DNA of 64,000 bases from CBDAPU01 sp965198875 (GCA_965198875.1 CBDAPU010000001.1:992001-1056000); one strand, 5' to 3'; counted from the first letter of the stretch, positions 17,087 to 26,152 are shown. A program made the numbers and translations. Notes: generated from the letters alone by a model not told the origin.

Positions 17087-17728
17087 TCAAGGCGCCAGTC
17101 TGATCATCTCCCAGGCGCCTTCACATCTGCTATAGAGAAGCCGATCATGCAAGCGGCTTTCCCTGCCCTGCCAGAATTCCATTACTTCAGGTTGAATGCG
17201 ATACCCAACCCAGGTGTCGGGTCTTGGGACATGCTCTCCCGGATACTGTTTTTCAATTTCGGCCATCCTGGCTTGCAGATAAGCCCGGCTTTCAACTTCA
17301 CTGCTTTGATCGGCCACCCACACCGCCAAGCGACTGTCATGTGGTCTGGAGTCAAAATACCGATCCGCATCCTCAGCGGGCAACTGCTCAACCATGCCCT
17401 CAACCCTCACTTGCCTGTGCATGGGTGACCAGTAAAAAACCAGGGCGACTTGCGGGTTTTCCGCCATTTGTTTTCCCTTCACGCTGACGCAATGGCTATA
17501 AAATGAAAAACCGGCCTGACTGATATCTTTCAACAACACAAAACGGGCTGTGGGTTTACCCTGTTGTGTTGCTGTCGCCAGCACCATCGCATTGGGCAAC
17601 GGCACATCCGCATCCATCGCCTGCTGAAACCAGTCTTTGAATTGCTCTATCGGATCGGCTTTGACGTCCTCTTCATGCAATGCGGCATAGCGATATTCCT
17701 CATGCCGATCTGAGAAGCGCTTGCTCAT
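17087..17728 (-). CDS. pdxH: Pyridoxamine 5'-phosphate oxidase
   Basis: FMN enzyme that makes pyridoxal 5'-phosphate, the last step of vitamin B6 synthesis and salvage. The 213 residues cover the family: MVLATATQQGKPTARFVLLK, FYSHCVSVKGKQMAENPQVA, LVFYWSPMHRQVRVEG for FMN binding, and the C-terminal FWQGRESRLHDRLLY signature. Single gene with no obvious partner nearby. Confidence 0.97.
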   Translation of the reverse strand: MSKRFSDRHEEYRYAALHEEDVKADPIEQFKDWFQQAMDADVPLPNAMVLATATQQGKPTARFVLLKDISQAGFSFYSHCVSVKGKQMAENPQVALVFYWSPMHRQVRVEGMVEQLPAEDADRYFDSRPHDSRLAVWVADQSSEVESRAYLQARMAEIEKQYPGEHVPRPDTWVGYRIQPEVMEFWQGRESRLHDRLLYSRCEGAWEMIRLAP

Positions 17729-17857
17729 ACCTTTATTATCCCAGGATTTTCGTTTTCTTATCTGGCAAGCCGAAATAAAAAGCGACCGAAAGGCATGCTA
17801 AGGGCCGTGAGAGAACCCGCTATCACTTGCAGGTTAAAACGTGTTTATAGAGTAGTA

Positions 17858-18445
17858 CTAGATCCCGGCCAGCAATACGATCAGTATGCCGCCGCCGATC
17901 AGAAAACCGACAGGCGCCGCTTCCAATACATCACCCACGGTTGCACCCACATCGGTGACGACTTTGGTGATCACGTTGCCTTTTTTTATCTCTGCCTCCC
18001 CCTCGGTTGATGCGTCCGTCACTTCTCCAGCTTCGCCCGTTGTCTCGGTTTCCCCTGCCGTCACATCAGCCGCTACCTCATCCATCACTTCCCCGCCCCC
18101 CTGCATGCTCTCATCTTCAACGGCAACATCTTCACCATTCGCTCTATGCACTCGATACATTTCAAGATAATCCTTGCCGGCGAGTTTGATGGACTTAACT
18201 CCCTGATGATTGAAACGAAGATCCATGACCGCCGGTTTTTGTGTGAGCCCGTGATAATCGATCATCTGGCCGGGGCGGTAGTTAGCCTGATCCATGCGAA
18301 AACCAAAATGGGACTTGGGTCTTACCCCCTCGCCACCCAGGGAGATCTGATAATAAAACATGGCGTGGGGCTCGGTGATGGGCTCCAGCGCCATAGCCTG
18401 GGCCGGCAATAATGTGGCGATCAACAATAGCGGATAATATCTCAT
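17858..18445 (-). CDS. Secreted or membrane-anchored acidic protein of unknown function
   Basis: 195 residues with a clear signal peptide (MRYYPLLLIATLLPAQAMA), a short conserved-looking domain (FYYQISLGGEGVRPKSHFGF and KPAVMDLRFNHQGVKSIKL), then a long stretch rich in E, T, G and A (about residues 105-155), and a C-terminal hydrophobic helix (VGFLIGGGILIVLLAGI). The domain would sit in the periplasm with a C-terminal membrane anchor. No function can be assigned. Confidence 0.7.
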   Translation of the reverse strand: MRYYPLLLIATLLPAQAMALEPITEPHAMFYYQISLGGEGVRPKSHFGFRMDQANYRPGQMIDYHGLTQKPAVMDLRFNHQGVKSIKLAGKDYLEMYRVHRANGEDVAVEDESMQGGGEVMDEVAADVTAGETETTGEAGEVTDASTEGEAEIKKGNVITKVVTDVGATVGDVLEAAPVGFLIGGGILIVLLAGI

Positions 18446-18671
18446 AGGCGTCTTTATCTTCTTAATCAGCGCTTGTGATGGCTAACAGGGTAGTCAAACT
18501 GCCCCCGGTTGTAAATAATTTACCGATCTCTATCGGCCAAATGCTGAACCGCCCGGCCCCGGCAGTATTGCATCTTCACAAAGCAAAACACCGCCTTGTC
18601 CCCATGATGGCGCATCGGCCACAGCAGAGAGCCCATGCACAGCAAAATGCGTCACTGTCGATACAGGTGAT

Positions 18672-18696
18672 GGCTTTCGGGCGAAAGCCGATTTTT
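18672..18696 (+). terminator. Hairpin followed by T run, orphan
   Basis: GGCTTTCG (18672-18679), two-base loop, CGAAAGCC (18682-18689), then GATTTTTA. It has the form of an intrinsic terminator for the plus strand, yet no plus-strand gene lies directly upstream. Confidence 0.35.
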
Positions 18697-18729
18697 ACCT
18701 GCCTTGCAGATACATGCCCTGATATTCGC

Positions 18730-18735
18730 TATAAT
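18730..18735 (+). promoter_or_regulatory. -10 element of the HIT gene
   Basis: A perfect TATAAT about 30 bases before the start codon. The nearest -35-like hexamer, TTGCAG at 18704, is 20 bases away, which is longer than ideal. Confidence 0.35.
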
Positions 18736-18763
18736 AGGTTTTTTGCCATAAGGTATGAGTCTG

Positions 18764-19105
18764 ATGACGGATACGATTTTCTCAAAAATAATCAATAAAG
18801 CGCTCCCGGCTGATATTATCTATGAAGATGATATGTGCATGGCCTTCAAAGACGTTAATCCCCAGGCCCCTGTCCATATCCTGGTGATCCCCAAAAAACC
18901 CATCCCCCGTCTGATCGATGCCGATGGTGAAGATCAGGCGTTGCTGGGTCATCTGCTGCTGAGCGCCAATCATGTGGCGAGAGAGCTGGGTGTCGGCGAT
19001 GCATTCAGACTGATCGTCAATAACGGCGCTGATGTTGGACAAAGTGTTTTTCATCTGCATCTGCATATCCTCGCCGGCCGCTCATTCACCTGGCCGCCCG
19101 GTTAA
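18764..19105 (+). CDS. hinT: HIT family (histidine triad) nucleotide-binding protein, HinT-like
   Basis: A 113-residue purine nucleoside phosphoramidase-type protein. It has the N-terminal TIFSKIINKALPADIIYEDD and the active-site triad SVFHLHLHILAG near the C-terminus. I prefer the ATG at 18764, nine bases after AAGGT; the ATG at 18755 overlaps that ribosome site. The physiological substrate is unknown. It is nine bases or so upstream of the DAHP synthase gene and likely co-transcribed with it. Confidence 0.93.
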   Translation: MTDTIFSKIINKALPADIIYEDDMCMAFKDVNPQAPVHILVIPKKPIPRLIDADGEDQALLGHLLLSANHVARELGVGDAFRLIVNNGADVGQSVFHLHLHILAGRSFTWPPG

Positions 19106-19126
19106 CGGCAACAGGTGTTTAACGAG

Positions 19127-20179
19127 ATGTACGAGACAGATGATCTACGTATCGCCTCCATCAAGGCCGTCACGCCCCCTATGGAGATCTGCGAGGAGCT
19201 CCCCATCACCGAGGCCGCCGCAAAAAACACCTATCAGGCAAGACAGGCGATCAAGGCGATACTGGATGGCGCCGACAAACGGCTGTTGGTGATCACCGGC
19301 CCCTGCTCTATCCACGACATACAGGCTGCCACGGAATATGCCGCACGTCTCAAGCCGATCATTAAGAAATATCAACATACCTTGTTGATTATCATGCGTG
19401 TGTATTTTGAGAAGCCGAGAACCACTGTGGGCTGGAAGGGTTTCATCAACGATCCGGATCTGGATAACAGCTTTCATATCAATAAGGGGATCAGGCTGGC
19501 CCGACAACTACTGCTTGATTTAAATGAAATGGGGGTGGCGGCGGCAACCGAATTTCTCGATATCATCACCCCTCAATATGTGACCGATTTAGTGAGCTGG
19601 GGCGCTATCGGCGCCCGTACCACTGAAAGCCAGGTGCATCGGGAGCTGGCCTCGGGTTTATCGTGTCCTGTGGGATTCAAAAATGGCACCGATGGCAGGA
19701 TCAACATTGCCGTCGACGCCATTCGTGCCGCCGGCAACCCACATCATTTCCTGTCATTACGCAAAGAAGGAAACTCGGCCATATATGCCACCACCGGCAA
19801 CACCGACTGTCATATCATTCTGCGAGGCGGCAGAAAACCGAATTATGATGGAGAGAGTATTCGTATCGCCTGTGAGGATCTGGCCAGCGCCAAACTGCCT
19901 GCGCGCCTGATGGTGGATTTCAGCCACGCCAACAGCGAGAAAAACCATAAAAAACAGTTAGTGGTGGGTGAGCATATCTGTGAGCAATTAAAACAGGGGG
20001 AGATGCGGATCTTCGGCGTCATGCTTGAGAGCCACTTACATGAAGGACGGCAGGATGTGGCGCCGGGCAGGGCGCTGAACTATGGCCAGAGTATTACCGA
20101 TCCCTGCCTCGGCTGGGAGGACACGCTGGGTTTAATTGACTCATTAGCCCAAGCGTCACAAAGGCGACAGGGGTTGTAG
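19127..20179 (+). CDS. aroG: 3-deoxy-7-phosphoheptulonate synthase (AroG-like)
   Basis: Condenses phosphoenolpyruvate and erythrose-4-phosphate at the entry of the shikimate pathway. All hallmarks of the class I (AroFGH) enzyme are present: GPCSIHD, MRVYFEKPRTTVGWKGF, SWGAIGARTTESQVHRE and DFSHANSEK. The segment ASGLSCPVGFKNGTDG carries the Ser-Cys pair I recall for the phenylalanine-sensitive E. coli AroG. The start could be ATG 19127 (AGGTG eight bases upstream) or GTG 19115. A second paralogue lies 5 kb downstream. Confidence 0.93.
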   Translation: MYETDDLRIASIKAVTPPMEICEELPITEAAAKNTYQARQAIKAILDGADKRLLVITGPCSIHDIQAATEYAARLKPIIKKYQHTLLIIMRVYFEKPRTTVGWKGFINDPDLDNSFHINKGIRLARQLLLDLNEMGVAAATEFLDIITPQYVTDLVSWGAIGARTTESQVHRELASGLSCPVGFKNGTDGRINIAVDAIRAAGNPHHFLSLRKEGNSAIYATTGNTDCHIILRGGRKPNYDGESIRIACEDLASAKLPARLMVDFSHANSEKNHKKQLVVGEHICEQLKQGEMRIFGVMLESHLHEGRQDVAPGRALNYGQSITDPCLGWEDTLGLIDSLAQASQRRQGL

Positions 20180-20189
20180 CCTGCCGGCC

Positions 20190-21032
20190 TCACTTAACTG
20201 CTTTGCTTTTATTTCGGGCTATCAACTGATGCTTTAGCAAAACTGAGAGGACATAGAACCCCCCGGAGATGACGATCATCAATGCGCCGGAGGGCAGATC
20301 AGGGGCGTAAGAGAGCAGCAAACCCAGCGATGTTGCGAGCAGGCTGATCACCACCGCCACCAACATCATGGGTACTATGGAGGTCACAAACTGACTGGCG
20401 CTGGCCGCCGGCAGGACCAGCAGGGCAATCACCAGGATCAACCCCACCATCTGGATCAACAACACCACCGTCAAGGCGATCAAACACAACAACACGATGT
20501 AAAACCATTCCACATTGACGCCGCGCAAACGGGCAAACTCCTCATCAAACACAGTCGCTAAAAAATGCTTGTAATACCTGAACACCGTGAGCAGTATGAT
20601 GCTGTTCAAAACAACCATGAGCAGAATGTCGTTATCCGACACCAGTAAAATATTGCCGAACAAATAACTCATGAGATCGATCTTGTAACCGGGCGTTTGC
20701 GAGATAAAGATAACCCCGATGGCCATGCCCACGGACCAGAAGGCCGCTATCAGCGTATCCTCTTGCTGGCGCCAGCGCAGTTTAATCCAGCCGATTAAAA
20801 TGGCCGAGATGAGTGCACAAATAGCCGCCCCCAGCATGGGTGAGGCGCCGAGGAAACAGGCGACACCCATACCGGCTAAAACGGCATGGGCAATACCGCC
20901 GGCGAGAAACCCTATTCTTCTCACCACCACATAGGCGCCCATAACGCCACAACCCACACTGGATAAAACACAGGCCAGCAACGCATATTGCATATACCTG
21001 AACTCGGTCAATGCAACTAAAAACTCCACCAT
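20190..21032 (-). CDS. znuB: Zinc ABC transporter permease ZnuB
   Basis: A 280-residue ABC-3 family permease with about eight hydrophobic segments. The sequence CGVMGAYVVVRRIGFLAGGI near the N-terminus and MVGLILVIALLVLPAASA are typical of metal permeases. It is last in the zur-znuA-znuC-znuB unit, 13 bases after znuC, and would form the inner-membrane channel for zinc delivered by ZnuA. Confidence 0.93.
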   Translation of the reverse strand: MVEFLVALTEFRYMQYALLACVLSSVGCGVMGAYVVVRRIGFLAGGIAHAVLAGMGVACFLGASPMLGAAICALISAILIGWIKLRWRQQEDTLIAAFWSVGMAIGVIFISQTPGYKIDLMSYLFGNILLVSDNDILLMVVLNSIILLTVFRYYKHFLATVFDEEFARLRGVNVEWFYIVLLCLIALTVVLLIQMVGLILVIALLVLPAASASQFVTSIVPMMLVAVVISLLATSLGLLLSYAPDLPSGALMIVISGGFYVLSVLLKHQLIARNKSKAVK

Positions 21033-21045
21033 GCCCCACCCTTGA

Positions 21046-21777
21046 TCAATGCGTATGTTGAATCATCCTCAGTGGAACGCCATATAATTCTTCGATGGTT
21101 TTCCCGCTGATGGATGCGGTTTCATGACAAACCAAAGTCTGATTAAGGCATCCAACCCGATGCACATGATCCGAGATAAAGGCAATATCATGGGAGACGA
21201 GCAGGATGGTCATGTGTTCGTTGTATTGTCTCAGTAGTGAGAAGATGCTCTCCTGCGCCTGTACGTCAATACTCGCCGTCGGCTCATCGAGCAATAATAT
21301 CTCAGGCTTGCAAACCAGCGCCCTCGCAATCAGCATACGTTGTAACTGACCGCCGGATAAATTAGCGATGGGCTCTCTGGCGATAGAGTTGATTTGCACG
21401 GCGTCCAGGGCGCGCTCCGCCGCCATCCGGTCTTCTCTGCCAAAACCACCCCATGTTGACCTTGCGGTGAGTCTGCCGAGCATGACAACCTCGGAGACCG
21501 TCACCGGGAAGTCCCTGGGGAAGGCGGCATGCTGTGGCACATAGCCGATTTTTTCACGAACCGCTGACGGCGGCTTGCCCAAGATGGTGATCTCGCCTGA
21601 AGTGGGCTTTATCAACCCCATGAGCAATTTTACCAGTGTGCTTTTACCAGCCGCATTGGGGCCGATCAAGCCAAAGAACTCCTCGGCAAATATGGATAAA
21701 TTGATGTCTTTTAATACCGGGGCCGCCGCATAGGAGAAATGAACATTTATCAACTGTATGGCTGTTGGACTGATCAC
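21046..21777 (-). CDS. znuC: Zinc ABC transporter ATP-binding protein ZnuC
   Basis: A 243-residue ABC ATPase with Walker A GPNAAGKSTL, signature LSGGQLQRML, Walker B EILLLDEPTASID and the switch His in VSHDIAFI. The start overlaps the end of znuA by four bases, indicating translational coupling. It energises the ZnuB permease. Confidence 0.94.
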   Translation of the reverse strand: MISPTAIQLINVHFSYAAAPVLKDINLSIFAEEFFGLIGPNAAGKSTLVKLLMGLIKPTSGEITILGKPPSAVREKIGYVPQHAAFPRDFPVTVSEVVMLGRLTARSTWGGFGREDRMAAERALDAVQINSIAREPIANLSGGQLQRMLIARALVCKPEILLLDEPTASIDVQAQESIFSLLRQYNEHMTILLVSHDIAFISDHVHRVGCLNQTLVCHETASISGKTIEELYGVPLRMIQHTH

Positions 21778-22595
21778 TGCATGGCCTTTGATATTTTTAA
21801 CGTGACGTCCTTCATGTTATGGATGTAGTCCTCAGCCAATGGATCCAACACCACCACATCAGCGCCTATTTCATCTGCAAATATCCGCATGCCCGCCGGG
21901 TCTATCTGCGCCTGTGTAAAAACAGTGTGGATGCTCTCGCGTCTGGCTATCTTTATCATCTCCCCAATGGCGCCCGGGCCCACATGACCGCTGTGCCTTT
22001 CAAGGGCCAACTGTTTCAAACCAAATGCCCTGGCGTAGTATCCCCAGGAGGCATGGGCGACGAGAAAATACGACGTTCTTTTGTGTTTTAATTTTTCATG
22101 TATCCATACAATTAACGCCTCCAGGGATCCCTTTAGCGCATTGAAATTCCTCTCATAGTGCCGCTCATGGGCGGGATCAATGTTGATCAACGCCTGTTTT
22201 ATTATGCGCGCCATGGCAATGACATTGTGCGGATCGGTCCAGGTATGAAAATCACCATCGATGCGATCCCGGGCTATAAGAGAATGAGTGCAATCGATGA
22301 TCCTGAGATCGGCATTGGCGTCCTGGATGGCTTCAATCCACACATCCTCAAAGGGCAGGTCCATGCGAAAATATAACACCGAGCCCGCCAGCATGGATAA
22401 CTTCTTCGGCGTGGGTGAAAACGTCTCCGGCGTCTCTCCGGCCCCGAGCATAACATGGACATTCACATATTCACCGCCAATCCTCTCAACGATATATTTC
22501 TGTGGCGCAATACTCACATAGACATTGAACAACTTAGCGGCGGATGGGGCGGCACAAAAGCAGAGGCTAAGAAGAAATAGGTTTATTCTCATCAT
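21774..22595 (-). CDS. znuA: Zinc ABC transporter substrate-binding protein ZnuA
   Basis: A 273-residue periplasmic cluster A-I binding protein with a signal peptide ending near CFCAAPSAA. Candidate zinc ligands are the His residues in DFHTWTDPHN and FLVAHASWGYYARAFG, and the late Asp/Glu in IFADEIGADVVVLDPL. The long His/Asp-rich loop seen in many ZnuA proteins is missing. The zur gene lies 13 bases upstream, so specificity for zinc is favoured over manganese. Confidence 0.9.
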   Translation of the reverse strand: MMRINLFLLSLCFCAAPSAAKLFNVYVSIAPQKYIVERIGGEYVNVHVMLGAGETPETFSPTPKKLSMLAGSVLYFRMDLPFEDVWIEAIQDANADLRIIDCTHSLIARDRIDGDFHTWTDPHNVIAMARIIKQALINIDPAHERHYERNFNALKGSLEALIVWIHEKLKHKRTSYFLVAHASWGYYARAFGLKQLALERHSGHVGPGAIGEMIKIARRESIHTVFTQAQIDPAGMRIFADEIGADVVVLDPLAEDYIHNMKDVTLKISKAMQ

Positions 22596-22608
22596 GGGAT
22601 AAGCCCGG

Positions 22609-23109
22609 CTAATGCCCAGCGCTACAGGCAGGGCATATTCCTTTTATCTCCACCACCTTCTCTGTGATCTCAAAGCCCAACCCTCGGGCTTTTTTGGCGA
22701 TCAACCTGGCGAGATCCGGATCGGCCATTTCAGCGACTTCACCACACTCACGGCAGATCAGAAACTGGCCGGAGTTTCTGTGACCGGGCTCCCCACACCC
22801 CACATAAGCATTGAGTGATTCGATTTTGTGAACCAGCCCCTCCGCCAACAAAAAATCCAGTGCGCGGTATACCGTGGGTGGTGCGGAGCATCGCCTCTCC
22901 TTTTGCATGGACGCCAAAATGGCGTAGGCTTTCACCGGACCGTGGTTTCCCCATACCAGTTCCAGCACCCGACGTCTTAATGGCGTGAGACGTTGACCAC
23001 GAATACGGCATGTCTCCTCCGCCACATTCAATGCCGTGGCGATGCAGGCAGCATGTTGATGCCGTGGTTGGGAAAACGCCCGTATCACCCCCGCCTGCGC
23101 CATAAACAC
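22609..23109 (-). CDS. zur: Zinc uptake regulator Zur (Fur family)
   Basis: A 166-residue metal-dependent repressor. The winged helix covers LTPLRRRVLELVWGNHGPVK to PPTVYRALDFLLAEGLVHKI (residues about 40-95). The structural zinc Cys pairs are CRECGE and CPACS, and an N-terminal His/Cys region (RHQHAACIATALNVAEETC) is also of the Zur type. First gene of the znu operon, so it probably represses its own operon at the palindrome at 23144. Confidence 0.92.
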   Translation of the reverse strand: MFMAQAGVIRAFSQPRHQHAACIATALNVAEETCRIRGQRLTPLRRRVLELVWGNHGPVKAYAILASMQKERRCSAPPTVYRALDFLLAEGLVHKIESLNAYVGCGEPGHRNSGQFLICRECGEVAEMADPDLARLIAKKARGLGFEITEKVVEIKGICPACSAGH

Positions 23110-23143
23110 AACCTCATCTAATGCTTCCCGCCAGTTTAGAATA

Positions 23144-23165
23144 GAACGTTATATTATTACATTTA
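23144..23165. promoter_or_regulatory. Probable Zur box
   Basis: The imperfect palindrome GAACGTTATATTATTACATT matches the gammaproteobacterial Zur consensus with its GTTATA.TATAAC core. It lies 35 bases before zur and about 85 before fccA, so it could also touch the divergent gene. Confidence 0.6.
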
Positions 23166-23249
23166 AAAGTGCGGTGATCGCCTATTTAATGGGCCGACTT
23201 GAGAGCGTGGGTCCTGTCTTAACAAACTGATCACTGCTATTCTGAGCCG

Positions 23250-23579
23250 ATGATCATACCCATCAACATCAATCCCGCATCCCGGCATATCGCTTGTCTG
23301 TTGATGTTGTTGATGTTTAGCGCACAGGCCGAGGAACAACTTAACCCCTCACAGCTTAAACTCATGCAAGCAACCTGTTACACCTGTCACCATGCCACTG
23401 GCGATCAACCCTCGCCGATACCGCCCCTGGAGGGACTGGATGAAGCGCAACTTCGCCGCCGCTTGTATGCCTATAAAGCCGATGAGGTCCCGGCAACCAT
23501 CATGAACCGGATTGCCAAAGCATTGACGGATCATGAAATCGATCAACTCAGCGCCATGATCAGTGCGGCGCAACCATGA
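23250..23579 (+). CDS. fccA: Monoheme cytochrome c, probable FccA subunit
   Basis: A 109-residue exported class I cytochrome c. It has a signal peptide ending near MFSAQA and one heme site CYTCH at residues 43-47, with a late Met (TIMNRIAKAL) as possible sixth ligand. The following gene encodes the flavoprotein partner, and the stop of this gene overlaps its ATG (ATGA), so the pair is the flavocytochrome c sulfide dehydrogenase. It would pass electrons from sulfide to cytochrome c in the periplasm. Confidence 0.87.
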   Translation: MIIPININPASRHIACLLMLLMFSAQAEEQLNPSQLKLMQATCYTCHHATGDQPSPIPPLEGLDEAQLRRRLYAYKADEVPATIMNRIAKALTDHEIDQLSAMISAAQP

Positions 23580-24877
23580 TGTCGCAAACACGCCGAGCAT
23601 TCCTGACCCAGGCCCTGAAAACAGGTGTTATCGCCACAGCGAGCGGTGCGTCCCTGAGCGCCTGTTCAAGGCCCGTCGGCAAACAGGCCCCCCGTGTCGT
23701 TATCGTCGGCGGGGGTTACGGTGGTGCGACCTGCGCCAAATATATCCGCTATTTTGATAATGCAGTGCATGTGACGTTGATCGAATCCAGTAGACGCTAC
23801 CACACCTGCCCTTTTAGTAATGCGGTGCTCGGCGGTCTTGAGGATGCGAACTTCACAACGCAAGGCTATGAGGGGCTGAAAAAAACATTTAACATTCATG
23901 TCATTCACGATACGGCGACCTCACTTAATCCCATTGGCAGGCGCATCTCCCTGGCAGGCGGGGCAACCCTGCCCTATGATCGCCTGATCACCTCCCCGGG
24001 GATCAGTTTTCGCTGGGATCATGTTTTTTCAGGGTACGATAAAACAGCCAGTGACTATATGCCCCACGCCTGGCGGGGAGGGGAGCAGCTCACTTTATTA
24101 AAGAGACAACTGCTTAACATGGAGGACGGCGGTGTGTTTGCGATTGTTGTCCCCGGGCCGCCGTTTCGCTGCCCGCCCGGCCCCTATGAAAGGGCAAGCC
24201 TGGTTGCCAGCTACTTAAAGCAGGCCAAACCAAAGTCCAAAGTGTTGATCCTGGACGCCAATGAACATTTCTCCAAACAGGACCTGTTCGAAGAGGCCTG
24301 GGCCGCTTTATATGAGAATATCATCGAACGCATACCCATCTCCGCCGGTGGTCTCATCACCGGGGTTGATGTTAAAAATAATATCCTCAAAGCAGAGGCC
24401 GGTGACGTTAAGGTGGCTATCGCCAATGTGATCCCTTTCCAACAGGCGGGGAAGTTCGCCATAGCCCATAACCTGACCGATGAGACAGGCTGGTGCCCCG
24501 TCGATCACAAAACATTTGAATCAAAACGCATACCGGGGGTACATGTCCTGGGGGACAGCGCCTTGGCCGGCGCCATGCCAAAATCCGCATCATCGGCCAA
24601 CAGCCAGGCAAAAGTCTGTAGCCTTGCCGTGGTAGATCTGCTCCGAGGCCGTGAGCCCGATCCCATGTTTTATCATAATACCTGTTACAGTCTTATCACG
24701 GCGGATTACGGTATTTCCATTAACGCCATGTACCGGTATGAGGATAATAGAATCAAGCTCATTGAAAGATCAGGCGGCCCGAGCCCCTTACAGGCCACCG
24801 CCGCTTTTCGCCGCAAGGAAGCGCACCATGCGAGGGGCTGGTATCAGAGCATCAACGCCGACAGCTTTGGGCGGTAG
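23576..24877 (+). CDS. fccB: Sulfide dehydrogenase flavoprotein subunit FccB
   Basis: Oxidises sulfide in the periplasm using FAD. It has a twin-arginine signal (QTRRAFLTQAL) and a nearby Cys (LSACSRP) that might carry lipid. The FAD motif is VVIVGGGYGGATCA at residues 41-54. Cys78 in RRYHTCPFSNAVL is placed like the covalent FAD-attachment Cys of Allochromatium FccB, and PGPPFRCPPGPYERA contains a further redox Cys. The C-terminal domain ends at SINADSFGR. Translationally coupled to fccA. It may also act on other reduced sulfur compounds. Confidence 0.9.
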   Translation: MMSQTRRAFLTQALKTGVIATASGASLSACSRPVGKQAPRVVIVGGGYGGATCAKYIRYFDNAVHVTLIESSRRYHTCPFSNAVLGGLEDANFTTQGYEGLKKTFNIHVIHDTATSLNPIGRRISLAGGATLPYDRLITSPGISFRWDHVFSGYDKTASDYMPHAWRGGEQLTLLKRQLLNMEDGGVFAIVVPGPPFRCPPGPYERASLVASYLKQAKPKSKVLILDANEHFSKQDLFEEAWAALYENIIERIPISAGGLITGVDVKNNILKAEAGDVKVAIANVIPFQQAGKFAIAHNLTDETGWCPVDHKTFESKRIPGVHVLGDSALAGAMPKSASSANSQAKVCSLAVVDLLRGREPDPMFYHNTCYSLITADYGISINAMYRYEDNRIKLIERSGGPSPLQATAAFRRKEAHHARGWYQSINADSFGR

Positions 24878-24887
24878 CGGCGCTTTG

Positions 24888-24949
24888 GCGCTCTCTCGCC
24901 CGGGCCCGGCTGCCGCCATCTCACAAGCAGTACCGGGTAGCGAGAGCGC
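24888..24949. other. Large inverted repeat after fccB
   Basis: An imperfect inverted repeat: left arm at 24888-24904 beginning GCGCTCTCTCG, right arm at 24933-24949 ending CGAGAGCGC, with a GC-rich loop. No T run follows. It could be a factor-dependent terminator or an mRNA-stabilising end. Confidence 0.35.
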
Positions 24950-25076
24950 ATGAGAACTCGCGTTGCCACAGACCTAAGGTTGATGTAAGAGAAGACGCCG
25001 GCCATTCAGGCTCACGTTTTTTATACCGGATTTTATCCTGGGTGTTAGAATTATTCTTTTTTCATTGGTCTCATTA

Positions 25077-26138
25077 GTGTTTCAGATAACAGATGATTTA
25101 AGAATTGCCGAGCTTCGGCCTTTGATCCCGCCGGCCATCCTGATGGAAGAGATCCCGATCAGTGAGCCGGCCTCTTATCTGGTATCAAAGATGCGGGTAC
25201 AGGCAACGGATATTATTCACGGCAAAGATGATCGATTACTGGTGATCGTCGGCCCCTGCTCTATTCATGATCCCATCGCCGCACTTGAGTATGCAAAACG
25301 CCTCCTCAATACCGCCAGACAACTGCAGGAAGAGTTGCTCATTATCATGCGGGTGTATTTTGAAAAGCCAAGAACAAAAGTGGGCTGGAAGGGGCTGATC
25401 AATGATCCGCAACTGGACAACAGTTTCGAGATTAATGCAGGCTTGCGGATTGCGCGGCAGTTATTATCTGATCTGGCCGATTTAGGGCTCCCCACCGGCT
25501 CGGAGTTCTTGGATACCATTACCCCGCAATTCATAGCGGATCTCATTTCCTGGGGGGCAATCGGCGCACGCACGACAGAGAGCCAGGTTCACCGTGAACT
25601 CGCATCCGGCATGTCTATGCCTGTCGGTTTTAAGAATGGCACCGATGGCAACATCCAGATTGCTATTGATGCAATCGGGGCGGCAGCCAGTCCGCATCAT
25701 TTTTTATCGGTCACAAAACAGGGTATTTCCGCCATTGTGGCGACCAAAGGCAATCAGTGTTGTCACTTGATCCTGCGTGGCGCTTCCCATGGGCCGAACT
25801 ACGATGAAAAATCCATTACATCCTCGGCGGAAAAATTACGCACCGCCAACCTCACGCAACGTATCATGGTGGATTTCAGCCACGGCAACAGCAACAAGGA
25901 CTATAAAAACCAGCCCCTCGTTGCTGAAAACGTGGCCAGTCAAATCCTCAATGGCTCAGAGACGATATGTGGGGTGATGATTGAAAGCCACCTGAAAGCG
26001 GGAAAGCAGGCATTGACCAACGGCGCCACGTTGGAATACGGTCAGAGTATTACCGATCCCTGCCTCTCCTGGGATATGACCCTGCCCATACTCGAGTTGC
26101 TCGCCGATGCGGTAAGAAAAAGGCGCCATATCAGGTAA
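25077..26138 (+). CDS. aroF: 3-deoxy-7-phosphoheptulonate synthase, second paralogue (AroF-like)
   Basis: A second class I DAHP synthase of about 353 residues. GPCSIHD, MRVYFEKPRTKVGWKGLIND and SWGAIGARTTESQVHRE are intact. In two places where the E. coli isozymes differ it follows AroF: ASGMSMPVGFKNG and DFSHGNSNKDYKNQP, so feedback by tyrosine rather than phenylalanine is a reasonable guess. The start is unclear: GTG 25077 gives MFQITDDLRI, while TTG 25065 is an alternative; neither has a good ribosome site. It is followed closely by a TusA gene. Confidence 0.9.
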   Translation: MFQITDDLRIAELRPLIPPAILMEEIPISEPASYLVSKMRVQATDIIHGKDDRLLVIVGPCSIHDPIAALEYAKRLLNTARQLQEELLIIMRVYFEKPRTKVGWKGLINDPQLDNSFEINAGLRIARQLLSDLADLGLPTGSEFLDTITPQFIADLISWGAIGARTTESQVHRELASGMSMPVGFKNGTDGNIQIAIDAIGAAASPHHFLSVTKQGISAIVATKGNQCCHLILRGASHGPNYDEKSITSSAEKLRTANLTQRIMVDFSHGNSNKDYKNQPLVAENVASQILNGSETICGVMIESHLKAGKQALTNGATLEYGQSITDPCLSWDMTLPILELLADAVRKRRHIR

Positions 26139-26152
26139 CCGGTTTTCTGATC

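Larger units (their letters stand above)
18446..18763. other. Divergent promoter region
   Basis: About 320 bases between the secreted-protein gene and the HIT gene. A hairpin and a TATAAT are listed separately; nothing else recognised. Confidence 0.5.
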
